Positions 25,403 to 32,782 of a DNA stretch of 64,000 bases are shown here, in pieces. The notes beneath the pieces are model-generated. The model was given only the letters and a program-made list of their open reading frames with translations. It had not been told where the DNA came from and ran no database searches. The translations under genes were made by a program, and so were the position numbers. Location of the stretch: positions 124,001 through 188,000 of the forward strand of contig NZ_FOSC01000001.1 of the NCBI RefSeq assembly GCF_900114155.1, in the 5' to 3' direction. Each line of letters starts with the position of its first letter. Positions within the stretch are counted from its first letter, which is position 1. This DNA comes from Marinobacter persicus. GTDB lineage: Bacteria; Pseudomonadota; Gammaproteobacteria; Pseudomonadales; Oleiphilaceae.

Positions 25403-25912
25403 TCACCGTTCCAGACGATTCTCGTTGACCACAAACCGCTCCACTGCCTGCTGAACAGCCTCGTTCAACCCCAGCCCCTCATCCGCCGCTTTCATTGCCA
25501 GTTTTCTATGCAAATCTCTGCCAATGCGGATGTTGAAAGAGCCCTTAAAAGGCTTGTTCGGCTGTATGCCCATGGCTTCACAATCCGCAAGGTATTCATC
25601 CACGGAAACTTTAAACTCCGCTTCCAAGGCACGCAGACTTTCGGCTTCGTAAGTTACTAATGCGAAACTTTGTATCCGAACACCGGTCAACGCAACTCCC
25701 GAAAGATTATCTACGAATTTAACCTATTGATTTATCGTTGAAATAACGAGTTTTCGGCCTTTTTCAGTCGATATTTTTAAGTGTTCGGCTACTTTGTTAC
25801 CCATTAGTACCAAGTCGTTAATAAACAAAAGCTTGCCGTACAACATGCCTCTATCCAGGTCATGCTCTATGGAGCCTATCTGGCCTTTGTATTTCAGTGT
25901 ATTGCTGCTCAT
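25403..25912 (-). pseudogene. hicB: HicB antitoxin interrupted by a MITE-like insertion
   Basis: Two fragments in the same frame make one HicB protein. The N-terminal part, MSSNTLKYKGQIGSIEHDLD through LLFINDLV, lies at about 25809-25912. The C-terminal part, TYEAESLRALEAEFKVSVDE onward with the ribbon-helix-helix region SFNIRIGRDLHRKLAMKAAD, lies at 25403-25656. The 151-bp insertion plus duplicated TA adds 153 bp, so the frame is kept but a stop codon inside the insert (25724-25726) ends translation. Reinitiation at a TTG near 25690 could still make the DNA-binding half. The ATG overlaps the hicA stop as ATGA, the normal hicA-hicB arrangement. Confidence 0.85.
25657..25807. mobile_element. 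MITE-like element inserted in hicB
   Basis: A 151-bp insertion flanked by TA on both sides. The ends are imperfect inverted repeats of about 27 bp: the left starts CTAATGCGAAACTTTGTATC and the inverted right starts CTAATGGGTAACAAAGTAGC, and 21 of 27 positions agree. Removing the element and one TA restores an uninterrupted HicB reading frame (DLV joined to TYEAES), which defines the borders. It is too short to encode a transposase; a TA target duplication is typical of IS630/Tc1-mariner-type elements, which might mobilise it. Confidence 0.8.
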
Positions 25913-26175
25913 AGAAGCCCCCAGGCCTGTAACGTTTGCACCACATCTTTGATCATCAGCGGGCCGCATACCTTTTCCGGGTGCGGGCGGTGTAGCCTGA
26001 TCATAACTCCCCGCTTGCCGGGCTCCGGTTCCATGTAAAACCTGACTCTTGATCCACTGCCCTGCGCTTCTTCAAAACCAAGAGATATCAGAAAGCTGCG
26101 GAGTTATGCCCACTTAATATCTTTAGGCGTGGGTTTGCGCCGCAGCCTGGCCGCTAACTTTTCCCTATTGACCAT
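25909..26175 (-). pseudogene. hicA: HicA toxin with an in-frame nonsense codon
   Basis: An 88-codon HicA mRNA-interferase frame. It starts MVNREKLAARLRRKPTPKDI and KWA, then has TAA at 26104-26106 (codon 24), then continues LRSFLISLGFEEAQGSGSRV with RFYMEPEPGKRGVMIRLHRP, HPEKVCGPLMIKDVVQTLQA and WGLL. The conserved catalytic His region (LHRPHPEK) is intact downstream of the stop. Loss of the toxin would make loss of the antitoxin harmless, so the nonsense change probably preceded or accompanied the insertion in hicB. Confidence 0.8.
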
Positions 26176-26372
26176 AGAATCATCCTTAATGACATTGCAA
26201 CCATATTATAGTTGCTATAGCAACTGCGTCAAAAGTTTCATAGCTGACCAACTCCCCTTCCCACCCCCCAAACCTGGCACACCTTTCGCAACCACTCTCC
26301 CAAACCCCGGCAAAACGTCAAAAAACTGCAGACCTTTGCCGCTTTCGAATTTGGCTGGTAACGAGGTGTTCC

Positions 26373-28376
26373 ATGCAAGCACAACATCAGGAAGTCCAAC
26401 TCCCACGCTCCACCCAGGCGCAGGTTGCGCGGCTGGTTTTGCAGGCCAACCTGGCTTATAGCGAGTCCAACAGCCAGGGGCTGGCGTTTGCCCAGCGGCT
26501 GCAGGCGCGCAAGGAAGCCCGGGAGTACCTGCAACAGGCGCTGCAACTGCAGGCAAACAACGCCACGGCGCTGGGCCTGCTGGGCCGTGTGGAGATGGAT
26601 GACGGCCAGCTGGAGAAAGCCCACGCACTGTTCAATGAAAGCCTGAACAGCCAGCCAGGCCAGGAACAGCAATACTGCAACCTGGGCTACTGGGCCCTGA
26701 AAACCGAACGCCCGGCCCTGGCGGAGGAGTACTTTGTTGCCGCTCTGGAATGCAACCGGCAATCCGCCGCCGCCTTCTGCGGTATCGCCCACGCCCGCCG
26801 GCTGCAGGGCCAGTTTGATGTGGCCTACCTGCACTATCGCAAGCTGCTGCAAACCGGTTCCGACTGGGACTCCATCTACTCCGGCATGCTCACCTGTGCC
26901 CAGCACCTGAATGTTCACAAGGCCGACAAAGAATTGGCGCAGGACGCCATCGCCCTGCTGAAAAAAGACGGCCTGCCACACCAGGAAATCGGCCGGTTTG
27001 TCGGCGCCATCATTGAACAGGAATACGACCTGGCCAACCCGAATGCCCAGGTCTTCCTGGACGCAGCCGCCAAAGACGAACTACTGATTCTGGCCCTGCA
27101 GAAAACCCTCATGCCCAACGCCGGCGTGGAGCAACTGGTGGCCCTGCTACGTCGTGGCATCATGGCCGAAGTGGCCGAAACCGCCAGCCTGCGCGACGAG
27201 CTTCAAACCCTGTGCCTGGCCATCGGCGAATACGCCGAGCGCACCGGCTTTGCCATCACCGCCGAGGAAGACGAAGAGCAACTGGCCCACACCATCAATG
27301 AAAGCATCATGGCGCAGTTCGCCGTGGGTGAAACCCAGGAAGCGATGATTGGCTCACTGATGATCAGCGCCATGTACGGCGCCCTGTTCCACCAGAATTT
27401 CGCCATGCAGCTGGGCCAGTGGAGCCTGATGGACTGGCCACTGGGCATGCAGCCACTGATGGCCGCCAGCTACTACAACCGCGCTGAAGAAGAAGCCATC
27501 AAACAGAACTTTGACGAAAAAGCCGACGAACTCTGCCTGGCCAAAACCGACGTACCCCAGGCCTGGCCGGCGTGGAGCCAACTGGCCTACCGCACCGAAA
27601 CCAGCCTGAAAACCGTCATGGAACAGGAGCTGGGCCTGAGTGCCGACAACCTGCCAGACACCCTGCGCCTGATGGTGTGCGGCGCCCAATCCGGCCAGCG
27701 CGCCATGGAATTGGCGCAATACCTGGACGATGTGGAAATCATCGCCGTGGACGAATCCCTGGCCAACGTGGCCAAGGGCACCCGCATGGCCCAGGAACTG
27801 GGCATGGAAAACATCGTATTCTGGCCCTGGTCCATCGCCCAGCGCTTCGTGCTGGACGGCCATCGCGTACACTGGGTGGAAGTCGGCCGCCTGCCCTCAC
27901 CGGCCATGACCGACCTGTCCCTGGCCAGACTCGTGAAAAACGCCTCCATGGCCGGCGCGGTCGTGCACATGCATACCGGCATGGGCGAACAAACCGCCGG
28001 CGACAAACAAATCCGCCAGTTGATTGCCGAACACAACCTGCAACCCACCCGCACCAGCCTGCGCCAGCTACGCCGCCTGGTACTGGCCGAACGCGGCGAA
28101 GCCGTCTGGCAGGAACTGCTGCAGGAAGACGACTTCTACAGCCTCGGCGGCTGCCGAGACCGCTGGTTCCGCCCGCAAGACAGCAAGCAACTGCAGAACC
28201 TGCTGGCCATGGTCAGCAACGAAGTAGACTGGAAACTGGTCAAAGCCCGCGACGAAGACGGCCACAGCCTGGCCACCGGGCCGGTGCAGCGGCAGATTCA
28301 GGCCGAAGCGCTGGGCAGTGAGGTACAGAGCCTGATGGGCCAGAACCTGAGTGTGTACTTCCAGCGGCGGAGATAA
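26373..28376 (+). CDS. TPR-repeat protein with a methyltransferase-like C-terminal region
   Basis: A 667-residue protein. Residues about 10-175 contain TPR-like helical repeats (for example ATALGLLGRVEMDDGQLEKA and HALFNESL). After a long helical middle part, a Rossmann-like stretch near residue 430 (LRLMVCGAQSGQRAMELAQY then DDVEIIAVDES) resembles SAM-binding motifs I and II. The start is preceded by GAGG. TPR plus methyltransferase proteins of this shape occur in polar-flagellum and glycan loci, so a link to the flagellin modification genes nearby is plausible but unproven. A poor sigma-28-like site (TCAAA-N15-GCCGCTTT) lies about 45 bp upstream. Confidence 0.6.
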   Translation: MQAQHQEVQLPRSTQAQVARLVLQANLAYSESNSQGLAFAQRLQARKEAREYLQQALQLQANNATALGLLGRVEMDDGQLEKAHALFNESLNSQPGQEQQYCNLGYWALKTERPALAEEYFVAALECNRQSAAAFCGIAHARRLQGQFDVAYLHYRKLLQTGSDWDSIYSGMLTCAQHLNVHKADKELAQDAIALLKKDGLPHQEIGRFVGAIIEQEYDLANPNAQVFLDAAAKDELLILALQKTLMPNAGVEQLVALLRRGIMAEVAETASLRDELQTLCLAIGEYAERTGFAITAEEDEEQLAHTINESIMAQFAVGETQEAMIGSLMISAMYGALFHQNFAMQLGQWSLMDWPLGMQPLMAASYYNRAEEEAIKQNFDEKADELCLAKTDVPQAWPAWSQLAYRTETSLKTVMEQELGLSADNLPDTLRLMVCGAQSGQRAMELAQYLDDVEIIAVDESLANVAKGTRMAQELGMENIVFWPWSIAQRFVLDGHRVHWVEVGRLPSPAMTDLSLARLVKNASMAGAVVHMHTGMGEQTAGDKQIRQLIAEHNLQPTRTSLRQLRRLVLAERGEAVWQELLQEDDFYSLGGCRDRWFRPQDSKQLQNLLAMVSNEVDWKLVKARDEDGHSLATGPVQRQIQAEALGSEVQSLMGQNLSVYFQRRR

Positions 28377-28383
28377 AGGTCCT

Positions 28384-28432
28384 GGGGTCGGGTACGGGGT
28401 CAGACCCTGTACCCGACCCCGTACCCGACCCC
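28384..28432. repeat. GGGTC palindromic repeat, locus 3
   Basis: A 49-bp block of GGGGTCGGGTAC units meeting at GGGGTCAGACCC. It is the reverse complement of the block at 3052 apart from the central base, so the element occurs in both orientations. It lies between the convergent TPR gene and sbcB, with its right end 3 bp from the sbcB stop codon, and is probably a bidirectional terminator. Confidence 0.9.
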
Positions 28433-28435
28433 AGG

Positions 28436-29890
28436 TCAGAAATAGGGAACCAAAGACTCCCCGTATAAATGCAACTCTTCCAGAACCAACATCTCCGCCT
28501 CGGTAATCGACGGATCCGCCGCCAGTCGCTGCAGCTCGTGGCCATAGGCCTCCAGTGAGCGCCAGCCTTTTTTGGGCTGCATCAGGCGTTTGCTGCGGAA
28601 TTGCTCCCAGCGTTCGCGTTCTTCGCTGGTCAGGGTGTGGGGATAATTTCGGGCACGGTAGCGGAAGATCATTTCCGGCAGGCGGTCGTCTTCGAAGCGC
28701 AGGGTGGCTGCGTCTTCGCCCAGTTCCTCCACCGGCTTGCTCAGCAGCCAATCCAGCTTCTCCCGGTCAGCTTTGCTGATGAAACCACCGGCGTAGAGCT
28801 GCTCGTCCGGATCAGTCAGATCCGAGCCATCAAAGCCTTGCTCAAAGGCCTCGGCAATCCGTTCGGCCAGCCCTTGTGCCGCACGCAGTTTTGCCAGATT
28901 GGCCCGCAGTACTTCGCCGTCCAGCTCCAGCTCTTCCAGCTTTTCTTTCGACAACGTGGACAACATATTGGCCGGGGCCAGCACCGGGCACTTGTTCACC
29001 TGAATGCCCTTCAAAGGAAACCGGCGCACCTCCTCGCCCAACTCTGCCTGGGAAGTAAACACCCGCTCACGAATCTGCTCAGGCGTGGCCTCAATCAGCT
29101 CTGCCGGGTCTTCGCGCAAGTCGTACACCAGCACTTCGTTTTTATTGGTGGGATGCTCCGCCACCGGTGCCACCATGGCGCAACTGCCGCGCTTGGCCGG
29201 GTACTTGCCGGAAATGTGAAACACCGGCTTCATGCCCGCCACATCCAGCATCTGCCGGGCCGAATGCTTGTCCTTGTTGTTCAACACAAACTCGAACAAC
29301 TTCGGCTGTTTCTCTTTAATCAGCTTCGCCACGGCAATGGTGGCTTCCACATCCGACATGGCGTCGTGGGCCGCTTCGTGGGCAATGCCGTTGGCCTGAG
29401 TAAGCTCTTCAAGCCTGAAACTCGGACTGCCATCTTTTTTGCGGGGCCAGGTGATCCCCTCAGGGCGCAGAGCGTAAGTTAAGCGCACCATATCGATGAT
29501 ATCCCAGCGGGAATTGCCGTTTTGCCATTCCCGGGCGTAGGGGTCGCGCAGGTTTCGGTACAGGGTGTGGCGGGTGACTTCGTCATCAAAGCGCAGACTG
29601 TTGTAGCCCACCGCGCAGGTGCCGGGCTGGCTGAACGCCTCATTGATCCGGGCGATAAATTCCGCTTCCGGAAAACCATTTTCCAGCGCCTTTTGCGGGG
29701 TAATGCCGGTAATCAGGCAGGCCTGGGGCGCGGGCAGGTAATCGTCCGCCGGTTTGCAGTAAATCACCAGCGGGTCTTCAATAATGTTCAGATCCGCATC
29801 CGTGCGCACCCCGGCAAACTGCGAAGGCCGGTCGTGCAGCGGGTCGACACCAAAGGTTTCATAGTCGTGCCAGTAAAATGTGCGGATCAA
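28436..29890 (-). CDS. sbcB: Exodeoxyribonuclease I
   Basis: A 484-residue 3'-5' exonuclease on single-stranded DNA, involved in recombination and mismatch repair. DEDD motifs are visible: FYWHDYETFGVDP (Exo I), GYNSLRFDDEVTRHTLYRN (Exo II) and EAAHDAMSDVEATIAVAKL (Exo III). The SH3-like and C-terminal helical domains follow, ending in VLEELHLYGESLVPYF. TTG at 29890 is used as start because AGGAG lies seven bases before it; an upstream TTG at 29908 has no such site. Confidence 0.95.
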   Translation of the reverse strand: MIRTFYWHDYETFGVDPLHDRPSQFAGVRTDADLNIIEDPLVIYCKPADDYLPAPQACLITGITPQKALENGFPEAEFIARINEAFSQPGTCAVGYNSLRFDDEVTRHTLYRNLRDPYAREWQNGNSRWDIIDMVRLTYALRPEGITWPRKKDGSPSFRLEELTQANGIAHEAAHDAMSDVEATIAVAKLIKEKQPKLFEFVLNNKDKHSARQMLDVAGMKPVFHISGKYPAKRGSCAMVAPVAEHPTNKNEVLVYDLREDPAELIEATPEQIRERVFTSQAELGEEVRRFPLKGIQVNKCPVLAPANMLSTLSKEKLEELELDGEVLRANLAKLRAAQGLAERIAEAFEQGFDGSDLTDPDEQLYAGGFISKADREKLDWLLSKPVEELGEDAATLRFEDDRLPEMIFRYRARNYPHTLTSEERERWEQFRSKRLMQPKKGWRSLEAYGHELQRLAADPSITEAEMLVLEELHLYGESLVPYF

Positions 29891-29988
29891 AACATCGCTC
29901 CTGCGCAAAAGGTTTCACGAATTTTGGGGTGGTGTGTCAAACTTTGCAAATCCTTGATGTAGCCTGCTCATACATGTATTTACACTGC

Positions 29989-29994
29989 TATAAT
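29989..29994 (+). promoter_or_regulatory. Candidate -10 element of the response regulator operon
   Basis: A perfect TATAAT lies 39 bp upstream of the response-regulator ATG. No good -35 box is found at 16-18 bp, so the site may rely on an activator or may be fortuitous. Confidence 0.4.
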
Positions 29995-30033
29995 GGCTAC
30001 CTTTAACAAACAACCAATAACAACTTTGGCGCA

Positions 30034-31062
30034 ATGACCTCCCAAATCCTGATCTGCGACGACTCCTCGCTCGCCAGAAAACAGATGGCCCGCGCCCTGC
30101 CCCCGGGCCTGGCAGACAGCATTGCTTTCGCCCCCAGTGGCGAAGATGCCTTGCGCCTGGTTCGAACTGCCACCATTGACCTACTGTTTCTGGATTTGAA
30201 CATGCCGGGCCTGGATGGCTACCAGGTACTGGAACAGATCCAGAAAGACGACCTGCCCGTGCTCACCATCGTGGTCTCCGGCGACATCCAGCCCGAAGCC
30301 CGGGCTCGCGTACGCAAACTCGGCGCCATCGATTTCATCAAAAAGCCGACCGACACTGCCCACGTTGCACAATTGCTTGAAGAATACGGTTTCTACCGCC
30401 CCAACGAGCTGGAAACAGCCGCGCAGAAAGACGGCTGGCTAAATGCGAGCAGTGGCGAGCCCGCGGAAATCTCCGTCAGCCTGAACGACTACCTTCAGGA
30501 AATCGCCAACGTGGCCATGGGCCGCTCATCGGATTTGCTCGCTCGCCTGCTAAAGGTCTTTGTCCGCCAGCCCATCCCGAACGTGGCGTTTATCAGCAGC
30601 TCCGAGCTGAGTATGGCCATTTCCGCCGCCGAGCGGGAAAATGAATATTCCGCCGTTTGCCAGGGTTTCACCGGCTCTGGCCTGGCCGGCGAGGCGCTGC
30701 TGTTGTTTGAAGACGCCAGCTTCCGTGAAATGGCTGAGCTGCTGCATTACGACGTGCTTGAAGGCGAAGCCGTGAACGTGGAGGTGCTGATGGACATGTC
30801 CAGCATCCTGTTTGGCGCCTTTCTCAATGGCATCAGCGACCAGCTCGACATAAAACTGGGCCTGGGCCACCCGGCAGTCCTCGGCCAGCACCGCCCCATC
30901 CATGAGTTGCTGGAGCACCACAACAGCCGGGAAGAGCAACTGCTGTGCGTCGAGATCAGCTACGCCATTGAAAACCGCGACATCCACTGCGACATGCTGA
31001 TTCTGCTCACGGAAGAATCCATCGCTTTCCTGGAAAAACGCCTCAAATACCTGGTGAATTGA
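30034..31062 (+). CDS. Response regulator fused to a CheC/CheX-like domain
   Basis: A 342-residue signalling protein. The receiver domain covers about residues 1-120, with the acidic pair DD at 9-10, phospho-acceptor Asp54 in LFLDLNMPGLDGYQVL and the conserved Lys in DFIKKPTD. The C-terminal part (about 140-330, with VNVEVLMDMSSILFGAFLNG) resembles the CheC/CheX/FliY phosphatase fold (E-x2-N-like positions in EIANVAMGRSSDLLA). It probably hydrolyses or senses phosphorylation in a chemotaxis-like pathway. It is followed after 2 bp by a diguanylate cyclase gene, so the pair forms an operon linking a two-component input to cyclic-di-GMP. Confidence 0.82.
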   Translation: MTSQILICDDSSLARKQMARALPPGLADSIAFAPSGEDALRLVRTATIDLLFLDLNMPGLDGYQVLEQIQKDDLPVLTIVVSGDIQPEARARVRKLGAIDFIKKPTDTAHVAQLLEEYGFYRPNELETAAQKDGWLNASSGEPAEISVSLNDYLQEIANVAMGRSSDLLARLLKVFVRQPIPNVAFISSSELSMAISAAERENEYSAVCQGFTGSGLAGEALLLFEDASFREMAELLHYDVLEGEAVNVEVLMDMSSILFGAFLNGISDQLDIKLGLGHPAVLGQHRPIHELLEHHNSREEQLLCVEISYAIENRDIHCDMLILLTEESIAFLEKRLKYLVN

Positions 31063-31064
31063 TC

Positions 31065-32036
31065 ATGTTGGCCCTGAAAAACACCGATACAGAAGCGTTT
31101 CACTGGCTGTTCGACATGCTCGAATCGGTCGAAGTTGGCCTGGTGGTGCTCGACCAGGACTTCCGAGTGCAGGCCTGGAACGGCTTCATGGAAAACCACA
31201 GTGGCATCACCCCCGGACAAATCCGCGACAAAGTCCTGTTCGACGTGTTCCCGGACATCCCGGAAAGCTGGCTGAAGCGCAAGGTGGACTCCGTGGTCAC
31301 CCTCAACACCCGCGCGTTCACCTCCTGGGAGCAGCGGCCTTACCTGTTCCGGTTTCGAAACAGCCGGCCGATCACCGGCATCGAAAAGTACATGTACCAG
31401 AACCTCACCATCAGCCCGCTCACCAACACCCGGGGCGAGGTGGACCGCGTATGCCTGCTGATCTACGACGTCACCGAATTCGCCAGCAGTAAACGGGCGC
31501 TTGAACGGGCCAACGAACAACTCGCGAAACTGAGCATGACAGACCGCCTCACCGGCCTGCTGAATCGCGGCACCTGGGAAAACCTGGTCGACGTGGAGTT
31601 CGGCCGGTACCGCCGCTATGGCAACCCTGTCAGCCTGGTCATGTTCGACATCGACCATTTCAAAAAAGTGAACGACACCCACGGCCACCTGGCCGGCGAT
31701 GAAGTGATTCGCCACACCGCCAAAATCACCCGCGACAGCATCCGCCAGACCGACAGCGCCGGGCGCTACGGCGGCGAAGAGTTCGGGCTGATCCTGCCGG
31801 AAACCGACGGCGAAGGTGCCGCCATCATCTGCGACCGCATACGCATGGCCATTGAAGAGAGCGTGGTGAAAACCACCGTGGCGGATATTCAGTACACGGT
31901 AAGCGTGGGCATTGCCGAACTCGATTCACAGCCGGAGAACTACATGCAGTGGCTGCAGCAAGCAGACGAAGCGCTGTATGAAGCGAAAGAAGGTGGGAGA
32001 AATTGCGTGGTGGTTTACCAGGGGTGGGGAGTTTAG
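31065..32036 (+). CDS. PAS-GGDEF diguanylate cyclase
   Basis: A 323-residue cytosolic protein with an N-terminal PAS domain (about residues 10-125, VEVGLVVLDQDFRVQAWNGF) and a GGDEF domain (about 155-320). The active-site loop is GGEEF and the upstream RQTD, five residues before it, is an intact RxxD inhibitory site, so it should make cyclic-di-GMP with product feedback. ATG at 31065 follows the response-regulator stop by 2 bp. No membrane segment was seen, so the input is a soluble signal or the partner protein. Confidence 0.93.
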   Translation: MLALKNTDTEAFHWLFDMLESVEVGLVVLDQDFRVQAWNGFMENHSGITPGQIRDKVLFDVFPDIPESWLKRKVDSVVTLNTRAFTSWEQRPYLFRFRNSRPITGIEKYMYQNLTISPLTNTRGEVDRVCLLIYDVTEFASSKRALERANEQLAKLSMTDRLTGLLNRGTWENLVDVEFGRYRRYGNPVSLVMFDIDHFKKVNDTHGHLAGDEVIRHTAKITRDSIRQTDSAGRYGGEEFGLILPETDGEGAAIICDRIRMAIEESVVKTTVADIQYTVSVGIAELDSQPENYMQWLQQADEALYEAKEGGRNCVVVYQGWGV

Positions 32037-32059
32037 GGGCGCGCAAACGCGATTTTTAT

Positions 32060-32206
32060 CCCCCTCTCCCCCAACCCCTCTCCCACAAGGGGAGAGGGGA
32101 GATGAGGATTCCCCGCAACCATTCCCTCTCCCCTTGTGGGAGAAGGGATGAAGGCTCTCTGCAACCATTCCCTCTCCCCTTGTGGGAGAGGGCCAGGGAG
32201 AGGGGG
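32060..32206. repeat. REP-like cluster, three hairpin units
   Basis: Three CCCTCTCCC...GGGAGAGGG palindromes in 147 bp. Units two and three are part of a direct repeat 46 bp apart that begins GCAACCATTCCCTCTCCCC. The cluster lies between the convergent diguanylate cyclase and mvaT-type genes, so it can end both transcripts. Alternating units and spacers are the arrangement of BIMEs. Confidence 0.85.
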
Positions 32207-32229
32207 ATAAATAGAAGGCATTTATGCCC

Positions 32230-32595
32230 TCATTCACTCCAGCTCTGAACCGCTTCCTTGCCCCACTTCTCACGCCACTCATTCAGAGTCTTGTGATTAC
32301 CACCGCGGGTTTTAACCACCTCACCGGTGTGGGGGTTCTTGTAAGTCTTCATCGGGCGCTTGGCACGGGTACCGGAAGTATCCGCTTTTGCACCGGCAAT
32401 GGAAGGATCAATAGCGGCAAGAATCTGCAAAACATCTTTCGGGGCTTTGTCATATTTTTTCATCAAATCCCGAACTTCATTTTCAAAAGCCAGCTCGGAT
32501 TTTAATGCCTGATCCTGCTCCAGCTTTTCGAGCTCTTCCGCCAGCTGTTCCATCAACTGTTTCTTCTGGTAATAGTCGTTAATTTTGGTAGCCAT
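32230..32595 (-). CDS. mvaT: MvaT/H-NS-type nucleoid-associated silencer
   Basis: A 121-residue xenogeneic silencer of the MvaT family. The N-terminal coiled-coil for oligomerisation is KINDYYQKKQLMEQLAEELE and following, and the DNA-binding AT-hook-like part is TYKNPHTGEVVKTRGGNHKT with LNEWREKWG, very close to Pseudomonas MvaT. ATG at 32595 is used; an in-frame ATG at 32667 would add a tail foreign to the family. The upstream region is AT-rich, as expected for an autoregulated gene. It probably silences the AT-richer surface-polysaccharide genes in this window. Confidence 0.92.
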   Translation of the reverse strand: MATKINDYYQKKQLMEQLAEELEKLEQDQALKSELAFENEVRDLMKKYDKAPKDVLQILAAIDPSIAGAKADTSGTRAKRPMKTYKNPHTGEVVKTRGGNHKTLNEWREKWGKEAVQSWSE

Positions 32596-32715
32596 ATAAA
32601 TAAACCCTGTTCCGAAATAAAAGTGGGCATTTAGTAACGCACACAAATAATAATGAACAAAGGCCAAACAGGCAAAGTAAATTATTTAATAAATATTAAC
32701 TCAGTCTCACTAAAT

Positions 32716-32776
32716 GGGGTCGGGTACGGGGTCGGGTACAGGGTCAGACCCCGTACCCGACCCCGTACCCGACCCC
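32716..32776. repeat. GGGTC palindromic repeat, locus 4 (longest)
   Basis: A 61-bp block with two GGGGTCGGGTAC units on the left, two inverted on the right and AGGGTCAGACCC in the centre. It shows unit-number growth relative to the 37-bp core at 4498. It lies upstream of the mvaT-type gene and 6 bp past the stop of the minus-strand dehydratase gene at 32783. Confidence 0.9.
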
Positions 32777-32782
32777 ATTAGA

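Noticed and set aside
25403-25690. Independent small protein from the hicB 3' fragment
   Set aside because: Its first residues come from the inserted element; the rest is the C-terminal part of HicB, so it is described as a pseudogene fragment, although reinitiation is possible.
26305-26340. Sigma-28 promoter for the TPR gene (TCAAA-N15-GCCGCTTT)
   Set aside because: Only 3 of 5 and 4 of 8 bases match the consensus, far weaker than the fliS and flagellin 1 sites.
32060-32206. Possible CRISPR array from repeated CCCTCTCCCC units
   Set aside because: Only three units, each itself a palindrome, with near-identical spacers and no cas genes; this is a REP cluster.
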